Positions 53,077-62,269 of a DNA stretch of 64,000 nt are shown here, piece after piece. Each line of letters starts with the position of its first letter. The first letter of the stretch is position 1. The DNA is from Clostridium tagluense (GTDB lineage Bacteria > Bacillota > Clostridia > Clostridiales > Clostridiaceae). The position numbers and the translations under genes are program-made. The notes under the pieces are model-generated. The model did not search any database. It was not told where the DNA came from and saw nothing but the letters and a program-made list of their open reading frames with translations. The DNA lies in the NCBI RefSeq assembly GCF_003865095.1, contig NZ_BHYK01000008.1:1-64000 (forward strand). The letters are read 5' to 3'.

Positions 53077-53940
53077 TCATATATTGGATTTATAGTATTG
53101 TTTAGGTGACAATCCAAATTCCTTTTTAAAGGCGCGTACAAAGCTGGAATAATCCCCAAAGCCACATTGCCCGCAAACTTCTCCTGTCTGCATGCCACTT
53201 TTTATAAGATCTGAAGCTTTTATAATTCGTTTTTTTTGTATATAGTTATATATTGTATAGCCAGTTTCTTCTTTAAATAAATGCATCAAATAATACTTAT
53301 TTAGGTAAAATACCTTTGATAGCATGCCTATAGATAAGTGCTTATCTAGATTTGAGTTTAGAAAGCTCAAAATATCTTCAATTCTAGGGTCATATTTAAT
53401 GTCATCAATATTTTTATTAATATCCATTCCAAGAAATAATCTATTTATTTTTACCATGAACTGAAGAAATAAGGCGTTTTTTAATATAGTACTACCAAAA
53501 GCCATATCTTGCACCTCTTCTTCAAGGTCCGCTAGATTTTGTTTTAAGGAATTTATATTCTTGTTACACAATCTAATAAGATTGAGCTTTCGCTCAGATG
53601 CCAATTGAAAACAACTTAGAAGATCACAATTATTTTTATTATGTCCTTCTAAAAACAATGGATTTAGCCACAGTATCATTCGGACGTAAGGCACAGTTGG
53701 GCTTATTATCGGTAGGTGAAGATCATTTCTGCCAACTAGTAATATATCCCAAGGCTTTAATTTATAAGACTTTCCTTCAATTATGTAGGTAACTTCTCCT
53801 GAGACGAAAATAATTATTTTATTAAAGTCATGGTAGTGAATTTCAAATTCATTTTTTTTCTGATCTTTTAGGTTAAAGAAGAGGAAATCTTCATTAAGGT
53901 ATCCTCTTTTTACTTTTTGCGTAGAAATATTATCCTTCAT
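53077..53940 (-). CDS. AraC-family regulator with cupin sensor
   Basis: A 287-residue regulator. An N-terminal cupin domain (about 20-95: FEIHYHDFNKIIIFVSGEVT, KPWDILLVGRNDLHL) binds a ligand, and the C-terminal double HTH (about 185-285) has HLSIGMLSKVFYLNKYYLMH and CGFGDYSSFVRAFKKEFGLS. The ATG at 53940 has GAGGTG six bases upstream; an earlier in-frame TTG is inside that site. The divergent gene 147 bases away is murE, a possible target. Confidence 0.88.
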   Translation of the reverse strand: MKDNISTQKVKRGYLNEDFLFFNLKDQKKNEFEIHYHDFNKIIIFVSGEVTYIIEGKSYKLKPWDILLVGRNDLHLPIISPTVPYVRMILWLNPLFLEGHNKNNCDLLSCFQLASERKLNLIRLCNKNINSLKQNLADLEEEVQDMAFGSTILKNALFLQFMVKINRLFLGMDINKNIDDIKYDPRIEDILSFLNSNLDKHLSIGMLSKVFYLNKYYLMHLFKEETGYTIYNYIQKKRIIKASDLIKSGMQTGEVCGQCGFGDYSSFVRAFKKEFGLSPKQYYKSNI

Positions 53941-54087
53941 ATAGCACCTCAAATATTAGAAATTTATTATATTATAGCACTTTATGCAAGGAATTAAGCA
54001 TTAACTACAATAAAAATAGTAAATGTAGAGCATATAATAGTTAATAGTAATGGTAAATATATACCATATCTTATAGGAGGGAATAAT

Positions 54088-55545
54088 GTGAAATTGTATG
54101 AGATATTAAAAGGCATAGATTACGAGATATTAGTGGGGGATCTTAATTTGGAGGTATGCAGTATAACCTGGGATTCAAGAAACGTAGACAGAAATTCACT
54201 TTTTATTGCAGTGAAAAATAAAAATATAGATAGACATGATTTTGTATTGGACGCTATAAGTAATGGGTCTATAGCATTGGTTGTAGAATATGAAATTCCT
54301 AATATACCAGAGGACATTACAGTTATTAAAGTTAAGGACGCAAGAAAATCAATGGCTATCATAGCTAAAAATTACTATGAAAATCCAACAGAAAAACTAA
54401 AGATTATAGGGGTTACAGGTACTAATGGAAAAACTTCAGTTAGCTATTTTATATCAGAAATACTCCAAGCACTTCAAGTTAAATGTGGAATTATTGGTAC
54501 TATAGAAAATACTGTTGCTGGGAAGAAGATGAAAACTAAAAAGTTAAATCCAACTACACCTGATTCAATTGAGCTTCAAGGATCATTTGCAGAAATGCTG
54601 TGTTATGGAGCGACCCATGCAGTTATTGAGGTAACATCTTCAGCATTGTCCCAGGATAGAGTTTATGGATGTAAATTTGATATTGGTGTATTTACAAATT
54701 TAACTCAAGACCATTTAGAAGAGCATGGCACTATGGAAAATTATAAAAATGCTAAGTTAAAGCTTTTTAAAATGTGTAAAAAAGGAATAATCAATATAGA
54801 TGATGCAATTGCAACTTACATAATGGCCACCGCTAATTGTGAACTCATAACTTACGGCATAGAAAATGATTGTGATTTTAGAGCAATAAATATCAAGTAT
54901 ACAAGCAGTGGCGTGAATTTTAATCTTGTTCATAATAATGAGATTAGAGAAGTTCAGCTTAGTATACCAGGAAGATTTAGCGTATATAATGCACTAGCTG
55001 CAATTGCAAGTGTCTACTGGCTAGGGCTAAATTTAGATGACATAATAAAAGCTGTTAAAGAAATAAAGGGAGTACCGGGAAGATTTCAAGCTATACCAAA
55101 TAGCAAAGGTATTTTAACTATAGTAGATTATGCTCATTCACCAGATGGGCTAGAAAATATATTAACCTCAGTTAAGGAATTTGCTAAAGGTAGAATAATT
55201 TTAGTTTTTGGATGTGGTGGAAATAGAGACACAGGTAAAAGGGCAAAAATGGGCGAAATAGCAGGAAAGTATAGTGACTACTGTATTATTACCTCAGATA
55301 ATCCTAGAAAAGAAGAGCCAAGCTTAATAATTGATGAAATCGAAGTAGGAATGATTAAAACAAGCTGCAGCTATGAAAAAATACAGGATAGAAGGCAAGC
55401 GATTTCTAAAGCGCTCGGTATGGCAGAAGCCTTTGATACAGTAATAATTGCAGGAAAAGGACATGAGAATTATCAAGTACTAAAGGACGAAACTATACAT
55501 TTTAGTGACGAGGAAGTAGTGAGAGAGTATTTTTTTAGCCATTAA
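54088..55545 (+). CDS. murE: MurE, UDP-MurNAc-tripeptide synthetase
   Basis: A 485-residue cytosolic ATP-dependent ligase adding the third residue to UDP-MurNAc-Ala-Glu. Domains: N-terminal UDP-binding (about 1-95), central ATPase with GVTGTNGKTSVSYF (about 109-122), and C-terminal (about 335-485). The residue-3 selectivity motif reads DNPR (SDNPRKEEP) with GKGHENYQ further on, which indicates meso-diaminopimelate. GTG start after AGGAGGG; the overlapping ATG runs into a stop. It is not next to murF, mraY or ftsI as in the dcw cluster, but next to a dicarboxylate symporter, so it is probably a second, accessory copy. Confidence 0.92.
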   Translation: MKLYEILKGIDYEILVGDLNLEVCSITWDSRNVDRNSLFIAVKNKNIDRHDFVLDAISNGSIALVVEYEIPNIPEDITVIKVKDARKSMAIIAKNYYENPTEKLKIIGVTGTNGKTSVSYFISEILQALQVKCGIIGTIENTVAGKKMKTKKLNPTTPDSIELQGSFAEMLCYGATHAVIEVTSSALSQDRVYGCKFDIGVFTNLTQDHLEEHGTMENYKNAKLKLFKMCKKGIINIDDAIATYIMATANCELITYGIENDCDFRAINIKYTSSGVNFNLVHNNEIREVQLSIPGRFSVYNALAAIASVYWLGLNLDDIIKAVKEIKGVPGRFQAIPNSKGILTIVDYAHSPDGLENILTSVKEFAKGRIILVFGCGGNRDTGKRAKMGEIAGKYSDYCIITSDNPRKEEPSLIIDEIEVGMIKTSCSYEKIQDRRQAISKALGMAEAFDTVIIAGKGHENYQVLKDETIHFSDEEVVREYFFSH

Positions 55546-55601
55546 TATTGCAGCAATGAAGTTTATGATTTAGTTTTAATATTGGAAGGAGTTAAATATA
55601 T

Positions 55602-56852
55602 ATGAAGAACTTTTTAAAGAATTATAAAATGTCGTTGGTGCTACTTTTATCAATACTACTAGGTGGAATAATAGGTATTATATTAGGGCCAAAGGCTACA
55701 GTACTGGAGCCCTTTGGACAAATATTCTTAAACTTGATGTTTACTATAATAGTGCCTTTAGTATTCTTTAGTATAACGTCGGCTATAGCTAATATGACGG
55801 GTATGAATAGACTTGGTAAGATAATGATAAATATTGCAATAGTTTTTGTGATTACTGCATTGATATCTGGTATTTTGGCTATTGTGGGAGCATTGATATT
55901 TAATCCAACTAAAGGATTAGATGCTGAGGCTATTAAAACTATTTTATCTAAGGTGGGAGGGGAAATTGGAACAGAAGCTGGAAAGGTATCTTTATCACAA
56001 CGATTAGTAAACACAGTTACAGTGGGAGATTTCTCAGGTTTATTTTCTAAAAATAATATGCTTCAAATAATCATTTTTTCTGTGTTATTTGGAGTATCAA
56101 CAGCATTAGTTGGTGAAAAAGCAACAGTTGTAAAAAACCTTTTAAATTCAGCTACAACTATAATGATGAAAATGGTAAGCATTATTATGTACTATGCTCC
56201 AATTGGACTCGGATGTTATTTTGCATCAGTTGTAGGGCAGCTGGGAACACAGATATTACAAGGATATTTAAAGGTGTTCCTCTTATATTTAGGGTTGACA
56301 GCAATAAATTATTTTGTATTTTTTAGTATATATTCCTATTTATCAGCAGGGAAAATGGGATTTAGAGCATTTTGGAAAAATGCAATTTCACCAACAGTAA
56401 TAGCATTAGCTACATGTTCAAGTGCTGCATCAATTCCTGTTAATCTTGAAGCCACTCAGAAAATAGGTGTGCCAAAAGACATTGCAGAAACTGTAATACC
56501 CCTTGGAGTTAATACGCATAAGGATGGTTCTGTTATGGGGGGAGTGTTAAAAATAGTATTTGTATTTGGATTATTTGGTAAAGAAATTAACAGTATTCCA
56601 ATCATATTATCCATATTGGCAGTAAGTTTTTTAGTAGGAGCAGTTATGGGAGCAATACCAGGGGGAGGAATGATTGGAGAGATGCTTATAATAAGTGTTT
56701 ATGGATTTCCACCTGAAGCACTTCCTATAATAGTTGTTATTAGTACAATTATAGATGCACCAGCCACAGTATTAAATTCAACAGGGAACACAGTGTGTGC
56801 AATGATGGTTTCAAGACTTGTTGATGGGAAGAAGTGGCTAAAGGTTAGTTAA
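55602..56852 (+). CDS. DAACS-family glutamate/dicarboxylate:cation symporter
   Basis: A 416-residue transporter with eight helices and two re-entrant hairpins. Family signatures are the serine-rich hairpin ATCSSAASIPVN (about 268-279), VIPLGVNTHKDGSVMGG (normally NxNMDG-like; here NTHKDG) and GAIPGGGMIGEML followed by IDAPATVLNSTGNTVCAM. It moves glutamate, aspartate or serine with Na+ or H+. The altered NTHKDG motif suggests a substrate or ion preference different from GltP. It follows murE by 56 bases with AAGGAG before its ATG, so cotranscription is likely and supply of an amino acid for wall synthesis is a possible link. Confidence 0.9.
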   Translation: MKNFLKNYKMSLVLLLSILLGGIIGIILGPKATVLEPFGQIFLNLMFTIIVPLVFFSITSAIANMTGMNRLGKIMINIAIVFVITALISGILAIVGALIFNPTKGLDAEAIKTILSKVGGEIGTEAGKVSLSQRLVNTVTVGDFSGLFSKNNMLQIIIFSVLFGVSTALVGEKATVVKNLLNSATTIMMKMVSIIMYYAPIGLGCYFASVVGQLGTQILQGYLKVFLLYLGLTAINYFVFFSIYSYLSAGKMGFRAFWKNAISPTVIALATCSSAASIPVNLEATQKIGVPKDIAETVIPLGVNTHKDGSVMGGVLKIVFVFGLFGKEINSIPIILSILAVSFLVGAVMGAIPGGGMIGEMLIISVYGFPPEALPIIVVISTIIDAPATVLNSTGNTVCAMMVSRLVDGKKWLKVS

Positions 56853-57032
56853 AGAATGAAAGGTGAAATAATATAAGTCAAATTAACAAAATATTCAAGA
56901 AAACAGGTTTATTTTAAATATATTAATTTACACATTCATACAATTTAGGAAGGAAACATGGTAAGATATAGATAGAAAAGCATAAAAAATTATAGAATTT
57001 AATGCTATGACAACTGCATTAAAAGATTGCAA

Positions 57033-57061
57033 CAAACCTTGTTGTAAGAGAGCAAGGTTTG
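57033..57061 (+). other. leader hairpin before the response regulator
   Basis: CAAACCTTG and CAAGGTTTG form a 9-bp inverted repeat with an 11-base loop. It ends one base before the GAGAGGG ribosome binding site of the gene at 57076, so it could affect translation or be an operator. Confidence 0.45.
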
Positions 57062-57075
57062 GAGAGGGCTAAAAT

Positions 57076-57780
57076 ATGGATAAAAGAGCTAAGATTTTAG
57101 TAGTTGAAGATGAAAAGGATATCAATAAATTACTTTGTACTATTCTTGAAAATAAGGGGTATAGAGCTAGAGCAGCTTTTTCAGGGACAGAGGCTTTAAT
57201 GTGTGTAGAAAATGAATGGTGGGATATGATTTTATTAGATTTGATGATTCCAGGGATTAGTGGAGAAGAAGTTATATTAAAAATTAGAGAAATCACAAAA
57301 GCACCAATAATTATAGTAACTGCAAAAACATCACTAAAAATTAAGGTAGAATTATTAGAAAGTGGAGCGGATGATTTTATTTGTAAGCCATTTGATCCAG
57401 ATGAAGTGGTGGCAAGAGTTAATTCTAATTTAAGAAGATATTTAGAATTTTCCACCCAGGAGAAAAAGAAAAATAGAGATAATATTTTGCATTATAAAGA
57501 TATTAGTTTAAATACAGAAAGTAAAGAAGTAAAAGTGGGACAAAACATAGTTACGTTAACTGCAAAAGAGTTTGCATTACTAGAATTATTATTAACTAAT
57601 CCCAATAAGGTATACAGTAAATCTAATATTTTTGAAAGTATATGGGGAGAAGAATTTTTAGGTGATGATAATACTGTAAGTGTACATGTGAGTAGATTAA
57701 GAAATAAGCTATCTAGTGCGAATAATGGTGAAGATTACATAGAAACAATTTGGGCAATGGGGTATAAATTAAGAAAATAG
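57076..57780 (+). CDS. OmpR-family response regulator of the ABC unit
   Basis: A 234-residue regulator: receiver with EDE pocket (11-13), phospho-acceptor Asp55 in LLDLMIPGISG and Lys in ICKPFDPDEVVARV, and a winged helix (about 135-233) with LTAKEFALLELL and NTVSVHVSRLRNKL. It precedes an ABC transporter and a small kinase, the order seen in antimicrobial-peptide and bacitracin response modules. A tandem AGACTTT repeat in front of the ABC genes is its likely site. Confidence 0.9.
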   Translation: MDKRAKILVVEDEKDINKLLCTILENKGYRARAAFSGTEALMCVENEWWDMILLDLMIPGISGEEVILKIREITKAPIIIVTAKTSLKIKVELLESGADDFICKPFDPDEVVARVNSNLRRYLEFSTQEKKKNRDNILHYKDISLNTESKEVKVGQNIVTLTAKEFALLELLLTNPNKVYSKSNIFESIWGEEFLGDDNTVSVHVSRLRNKLSSANNGEDYIETIWAMGYKLRK

Positions 57781-57846
57781 TTAATATTGAAGCATCGCAG
57801 ATGATGATTTAATATAAAAAGCAATAATTAATATTATCTATTAAGA

Positions 57847-57871
57847 AGATTTAAGACTTTTGAAAGACTTT
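57847..57871 (+). promoter_or_regulatory. tandem AGACTTT boxes upstream of the ABC genes
   Basis: AGACTTT lies at 57854-57860 and 57865-57871, an 11-bp direct repeat, with a partial AGATTT copy at 57847. One-turn spacing fits OmpR-family dimer binding, here probably by the regulator encoded just upstream. Confidence 0.45.
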
Positions 57872-57932
57872 AGCAAAGTTTTCTTATGAAACATAAGTTA
57901 TGATAAAAGTATGATTCATAAGGAGGTAAAAA

Positions 57933-58853
57933 ATGAGTGAATATATAATTAGAGCTAGCAACATTACAAAAACATATGGTAATCACAAAGTTTTAGATGA
58001 TTTATCCATAAACATTAAAAAAGGTGACATATATGGAGCTATAGGAAAAAATGGTGCTGGAAAAACAACTATTATTAGAGTGCTTGCAGGTCTTGTTATA
58101 CCTAATAATGGACAAGTTGAACTATTTGGACATAGTGAGGAGAAGGAGATTACTAAGGAAAGAAGTAGGATTGGTACATTAATAGAATCACCAGCTCTTT
58201 ATCTTAACATGACTGCGGAGGAAAACCTTAAACTTGTTAAAATTCAAAGAGGAATTCCAGGAAACAAATGTATTGATCAGACTTTAAATTTAGTAGGACT
58301 TAAGGATGTAGAGAAAAAGAAAACCAAGAATTTTTCATTAGGAATGAAACAAAGACTAGGAATTGCTATGGCATTATTAAGTGAACCAGAATTTTTAGTT
58401 TTAGATGAGCCTATGAATGGATTAGATCCAATTGGAATAAAAGAAATAAGAGAGCTTTTACTTAAATTAAATAAAGAAAGAGGAACCACTATTTTAATAT
58501 CAAGTCATATGTTATCTGAACTTACTCACATTTCAAATAGATATGGTTTTATAAATGATGGGAAATTAATTGAAGAAATGACGGCCAATGAACTTTTAAA
58601 TAAATGTAGAACTTATCTTCATTTGAAAGTAAATGATTCTTCGGATGTCTCAGTTATTTTAGAAAATGAGATTGGAATAAAAGACTTTGAAGTTTTTCCA
58701 AATAATATCATAAGAATATATGATGAATTTGACGGGGAAAAGGTTACTATGGCTCTATCTAAACATAACATAGGAGTTAAAGAAATAATGCAAATGGGTG
58801 AATCTCTGGAGGATTATTTTACCAAGCTAGTTGGAGGAAAAGGTAATGAGTAA
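57933..58853 (+). CDS. BcrA-type ABC transporter ATP-binding protein
   Basis: A 306-residue ATPase: Walker A GAIGKNGAGKTTIIRVLAGL (about 35-54), Q loop in GTLIESPALYLNMTAEEN, signature FSLGMKQRLGIAMALL, Walker B FLVLDEPMNGLDPIG and H-loop SSHMLSEL, plus a C-terminal extension (about 215-306) typical of BcrA/LanF-type bacitracin and lantibiotic exporters. AAGGAGG precedes the ATG. It overlaps the permease gene by eight bases, showing tight translational coupling. Confidence 0.92.
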   Translation: MSEYIIRASNITKTYGNHKVLDDLSINIKKGDIYGAIGKNGAGKTTIIRVLAGLVIPNNGQVELFGHSEEKEITKERSRIGTLIESPALYLNMTAEENLKLVKIQRGIPGNKCIDQTLNLVGLKDVEKKKTKNFSLGMKQRLGIAMALLSEPEFLVLDEPMNGLDPIGIKEIRELLLKLNKERGTTILISSHMLSELTHISNRYGFINDGKLIEEMTANELLNKCRTYLHLKVNDSSDVSVILENEIGIKDFEVFPNNIIRIYDEFDGEKVTMALSKHNIGVKEIMQMGESLEDYFTKLVGGKGNE

Positions 58854-59592
58854 TTTAATTAGAGGAGAATTTTACAAATTAAAAAAAAGCAATTATTTTA
58901 TTGGGATAATATTTTTAGCGATAGGGGCTTCATTTTTTTTAATTACTGTATGGGATAAGGATATACAACGACTTCAGAAAGCACATTCTAATTTTCTTAT
59001 GAATGGAGCATATTCAATAGAATACGCATTCGAATATATTATATATACCAGTTTTATATTTGCATTATTAGGCGGAGAATTTATTGCTAAGGATTTTAAG
59101 AATAATAATATAAGTAAAAGTTTCAGTTATGGATATAGGAGAAGTAAGGTTATACTAAGTAAATTAATAGTATTTATAATGGCTTGTTTATTTTTAGAAA
59201 TAATTTATACAACAATTTTAGTTATACATGTTTCAATAATTTATGGGTTTTGTGAAGTCTTAAATTTAAGTACTATTTTATATTTAACCAGAGTAATTAT
59301 TATTGGCATAATGTATAATATAGCCACGATATGTATAATTGCTATGATTGCTATGATAACAAAGAGTGCTCTTTGTACATTTATTTCACCAGTTATATTT
59401 TTTTTGAGTGTTCAGTTGTCTTTTTCAAAAATAGGTACATATATTCTTCTTCCTTATGTTGCTGGGCGAGGAGCAATATCGAGATTTGCACTTAAAGAAG
59501 ATATCATACTTGGAATAATTTCATCGCTTTTAACTTTTATTATAACAATTGCAGTGAGTATGTTATATGTAAGGCATGAGGATATTAAGTAA
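58846..59592 (+). CDS. ABC-2 type permease
   Basis: A 248-residue membrane protein with six hydrophobic helices (about 17-34, 57-78, 103-130, 142-170, 178-196, 220-242). The N-terminal LIRGEFYKLKKSNYF is typical of lantibiotic/bacitracin permeases (LanE/BcrB type). The ATG at 58846 is chosen because GGAGG lies eight bases upstream within the ATPase gene. Together with the ATPase it forms a presumed exporter of membrane-active peptides. Confidence 0.88.
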   Translation: MSNLIRGEFYKLKKSNYFIGIIFLAIGASFFLITVWDKDIQRLQKAHSNFLMNGAYSIEYAFEYIIYTSFIFALLGGEFIAKDFKNNNISKSFSYGYRRSKVILSKLIVFIMACLFLEIIYTTILVIHVSIIYGFCEVLNLSTILYLTRVIIIGIMYNIATICIIAMIAMITKSALCTFISPVIFFLSVQLSFSKIGTYILLPYVAGRGAISRFALKEDIILGIISSLLTFIITIAVSMLYVRHEDIK

Positions 59593-59633
59593 ATGATAAG
59601 TGAAAATTTTATTATATGAGTAGGAGAAATGAG

Positions 59634-60539
59634 ATGTATTTAGGTATTATTTTAATAATTATTTTCCTAGTATTAATTTTGGCAGTAGCACTTATTAAGC
59701 TACATTTATATAAAAGAGAAATAGGAGCTATAACTAAGCAAATTAAAAATTTTAGAGTGCGAGAAAACAATAAAAAAGTTAATACTGAAATAGCTGATAA
59801 ATATATAGAAGACTTAGCTTTTGAAATTAATGAATATTTAGAACTTTACAGAAGAAATGAACAAGAAAAAGTAATGTTTGAAAATACATTAAAACAAGGG
59901 ATAGCTAATATGTCTCATGATTTAAGGACACCCTTAACATCAATAATAGGATATTTGAAACTTCTTAAGAAGAATGGTATAGATAAAGAAGAGGCATTAG
60001 AAATAATTGAAAATAAAACCAATAAATTAAATGTTCTTATAAATGATTTTTTTGAGTTAGCTTCAATAGAAAGTGAAGATTATGAATTAGAGATGACAAA
60101 AGTAAATTTAACTAATATAGTACGTGACGAAATTTTATCATTTTATGAAGCTTTTGAGAGCAAAGGGGTAGAACCCAAAATAAGCATTTCGGATAAGGCA
60201 ATTTTTATAATGGGCGATAAGGATAGTTTAGAGAGAATATTAGATAATTTGCTTTCCAATACATTAAAATATGCAGAGAAAGATATTAAGATTAAATTAG
60301 AAGAATGTGATGATAAAGTAATTTTTAAAATTTCAAATATATGTACAGGCATTGAGGAAGAAGATGCATTACATATGTTTGATAGATTTTACATGGCAGA
60401 CAAGGTGAGAACAGGAAAAGGTGTAGGACTTGGGCTTTCTATTGTAAAAAGTTTAATGGAAAAGATGAATGGAGTAATAATATCAAAGCTTGAAGAAAAT
60501 AGGATTTCTATAATGTGTGAATGGAAATATATAAAATAA
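59634..60539 (+). CDS. small sensor histidine kinase of the ABC unit
   Basis: A 301-residue kinase with one N-terminal helix (about 2-24) and practically no extracellular domain, then HisKA with NMSHDLRTPLTSIIGYLKLL and HATPase_c with NLLSNTLKYA and GVGLGLSIVKSLME. Kinases of this form usually sense through their partner ABC transporter. The ATG at 59634 is chosen because AGGAG lies seven bases upstream; an ATG at 59616 lies before it. It follows the permease by 41 bases. Confidence 0.88.
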   Translation: MYLGIILIIIFLVLILAVALIKLHLYKREIGAITKQIKNFRVRENNKKVNTEIADKYIEDLAFEINEYLELYRRNEQEKVMFENTLKQGIANMSHDLRTPLTSIIGYLKLLKKNGIDKEEALEIIENKTNKLNVLINDFFELASIESEDYELEMTKVNLTNIVRDEILSFYEAFESKGVEPKISISDKAIFIMGDKDSLERILDNLLSNTLKYAEKDIKIKLEECDDKVIFKISNICTGIEEEDALHMFDRFYMADKVRTGKGVGLGLSIVKSLMEKMNGVIISKLEENRISIMCEWKYIK

Positions 60540-60563
60540 TATTATTAAATATGAACTTGATGT

Positions 60564-60610
60564 AAAAATAGCAAATGGATAGTTTAACTATTTATTTGCT
60601 ATTTTTATTT
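60564..60610 (+). terminator. terminator after the ABC unit
   Basis: AAAAATAGCAAATGGATAGT pairs with the near-complementary arm at 60587-60606, followed by T-rich sequence. It separates the kinase from uppP. Confidence 0.82.
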
Positions 60611-60726
60611 AAAATTATGAATCTTACATACACGTCATATTCCTGTAAGCTTTACAGATAGTAAGTTATGTATTATTATTATAAACTATGTATATATATT
60701 TATAATTAGTTTCGAAGGAGTGATAA

Positions 60727-61578
60727 ATCATCGATATAATATTTTTATTAAAAGCAATCGTAATAGCAATAGTAGAGGGGCTAACAGAATTTGTGCCAGT
60801 ATCTTCTACAGGACACATGATATTAGTTGGATGGGCAATGGGGTTTCAAGGAAAATTTGCAGAGATGTTTGAAGTTGTAATTCAACTTGGAGCAATAATG
60901 GCAGTAGTTGTTTTATATTGGAAGAAGATTAAAGAAAGCATAATAGAATTTTTTAAGTTTATATTTACCAAAGGAAAAGAGGGTAAAAAAGGATTTAAAT
61001 TTGGGATAAATGTTATTACAGCATCTATTCCCATGGCAGTTGCAGGAGTATTATTATATGATAAAATAAAATCTAAATTTATACCAGAAGCTGTTATAGT
61101 AGGATTTATAGTTGGTGGATTATTGTTACTAATAATCGAAAAGAGATTTGGAAATAAGCGTCATAAAGTAGGAAGTATAGATAGCATAACTCCTGTTCAA
61201 TCATTTAAAATTGGTTTATTACAACTTCTTGCTATGTGGCCAGGAATGTCGAGAAGTGCTTCTACAATTATGGGTGGGTGGATTGCAGGATTATCAACAC
61301 CGGTAGCAGCAGAGTTTTCATTTTTCATAGCAATTCCTGCTATGATAGGAGCAACAGGTAAGGATTTATTCGAATTTGATTATTCTATAATGACACTGAC
61401 ATTATGGATTGCATTAATAGTTGGAGTTGTTGTAGCTTTTCTAGTAGCTTTAATTGTTATGAAAAAATTTGTTGATTACTTGAAAAAGAAGCCAATGAAA
61501 GTCTTTGCAGTATATAGAATAGTAGTAGGTACTTTACTTGGGATATTAGTATTAACTAAGATCATTACTTTAACATAA
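60727..61578 (+). CDS. uppP: undecaprenyl-diphosphatase UppP (BacA), likely AUC start
   Basis: A 283-residue polytopic membrane enzyme that dephosphorylates undecaprenyl diphosphate and gives bacitracin tolerance. The first catalytic motif EGLTEFVPVSSTG (about 18-30) and the second, WPGMSRSASTIMGG, are intact. In-frame stops TGA and TAA lie at 60721-60726, and AAGGAG ends at 60720, so translation must begin at the ATC at 60727 or 60730 (or a nearby ATA). The first normal start, GTG 60793, lies inside the catalytic motif and would remove its essential Glu residues. The product from the ATC is full length for the family. Confidence 0.85.
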   Translation: MIDIIFLLKAIVIAIVEGLTEFVPVSSTGHMILVGWAMGFQGKFAEMFEVVIQLGAIMAVVVLYWKKIKESIIEFFKFIFTKGKEGKKGFKFGINVITASIPMAVAGVLLYDKIKSKFIPEAVIVGFIVGGLLLLIIEKRFGNKRHKVGSIDSITPVQSFKIGLLQLLAMWPGMSRSASTIMGGWIAGLSTPVAAEFSFFIAIPAMIGATGKDLFEFDYSIMTLTLWIALIVGVVVAFLVALIVMKKFVDYLKKKPMKVFAVYRIVVGTLLGILVLTKIITLT

Positions 61579-61622
61579 TTACTGATTTGAGAGGAAAGCA
61601 TAGAGAGGATGGTTAAATTAAA

Positions 61623-62195
61623 ATGATTTATTATTTAGGAAATTCTATAAATTTAGGATGGGATAAATTTTTTATTGCTATTTCAAGCTCTTCGGACACA
61701 ACTCCTCAGTTTTTATTAACCGCATTAGTTTTTATTATATTATACCTTTTCAATAAGAAAGTAGAAGCTATTTGTTGTGTATTTAATATCGGGGTTACTG
61801 GTTTTACAAACTTGATACTTAAAAACACAATAAAAAGAAATAGACCAACGGGAATATGGTTAATGGAGTCTGATGGCTATAGTTTCCCTAGCGGTCATTC
61901 TTCTATTTCTACGGCTATAGGAATTGTACTTATTTACATTATATTTAAACGAATAAAGAATAAAAAAATCGCTTATTTTATGAGTGGGTTTATAGTTATA
62001 TATTTAATTCTTGTAGGAATTAGTAGGGTTTATGTGGGAGTCCACTATCCAGGAGATGTTTTTGGTGGGTGGATTATAGCTGGAATGTGGTCTTATATTA
62101 CTATTGTGGTTTATAAGTTTTGTATGAAAAAAGGTCTAAATAAATATTTAGATAAACATTTTACTATTAAATTCAAGATGTTTAAAAGCAAATAA
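61623..62195 (+). CDS. PAP2-family membrane phosphatase
   Basis: A 190-residue membrane protein with about five helices and the three PAP2 motifs: KNTIKRNRP, FPSGHSS and SRVYVGVHYPGD. Such enzymes dephosphorylate undecaprenyl diphosphate (BcrC/PgpB type) or other lipid phosphates. It lies 44 bases after uppP on the same strand, so two unrelated lipid-phosphatase types are made together. Confidence 0.9.
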   Translation: MIYYLGNSINLGWDKFFIAISSSSDTTPQFLLTALVFIILYLFNKKVEAICCVFNIGVTGFTNLILKNTIKRNRPTGIWLMESDGYSFPSGHSSISTAIGIVLIYIIFKRIKNKKIAYFMSGFIVIYLILVGISRVYVGVHYPGDVFGGWIIAGMWSYITIVVYKFCMKKGLNKYLDKHFTIKFKMFKSK

Positions 62196-62219
62196 AAATA
62201 TAATATTAATATAGTAAGA

Positions 62220-62250
62220 CCCTACTAGAATTATTTATTCTAGTAGGGCC
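62220..62250. terminator. terminator between PAP2 and cupin genes
   Basis: CCCTACTAGAA and TTCTAGTAGGG form an 11-bp stem with a seven-base AT loop between convergent genes. T-rich tails are short on both strands. Confidence 0.7.
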
Positions 62251-62269
62251 TTTAATTATAAAGTCATAT

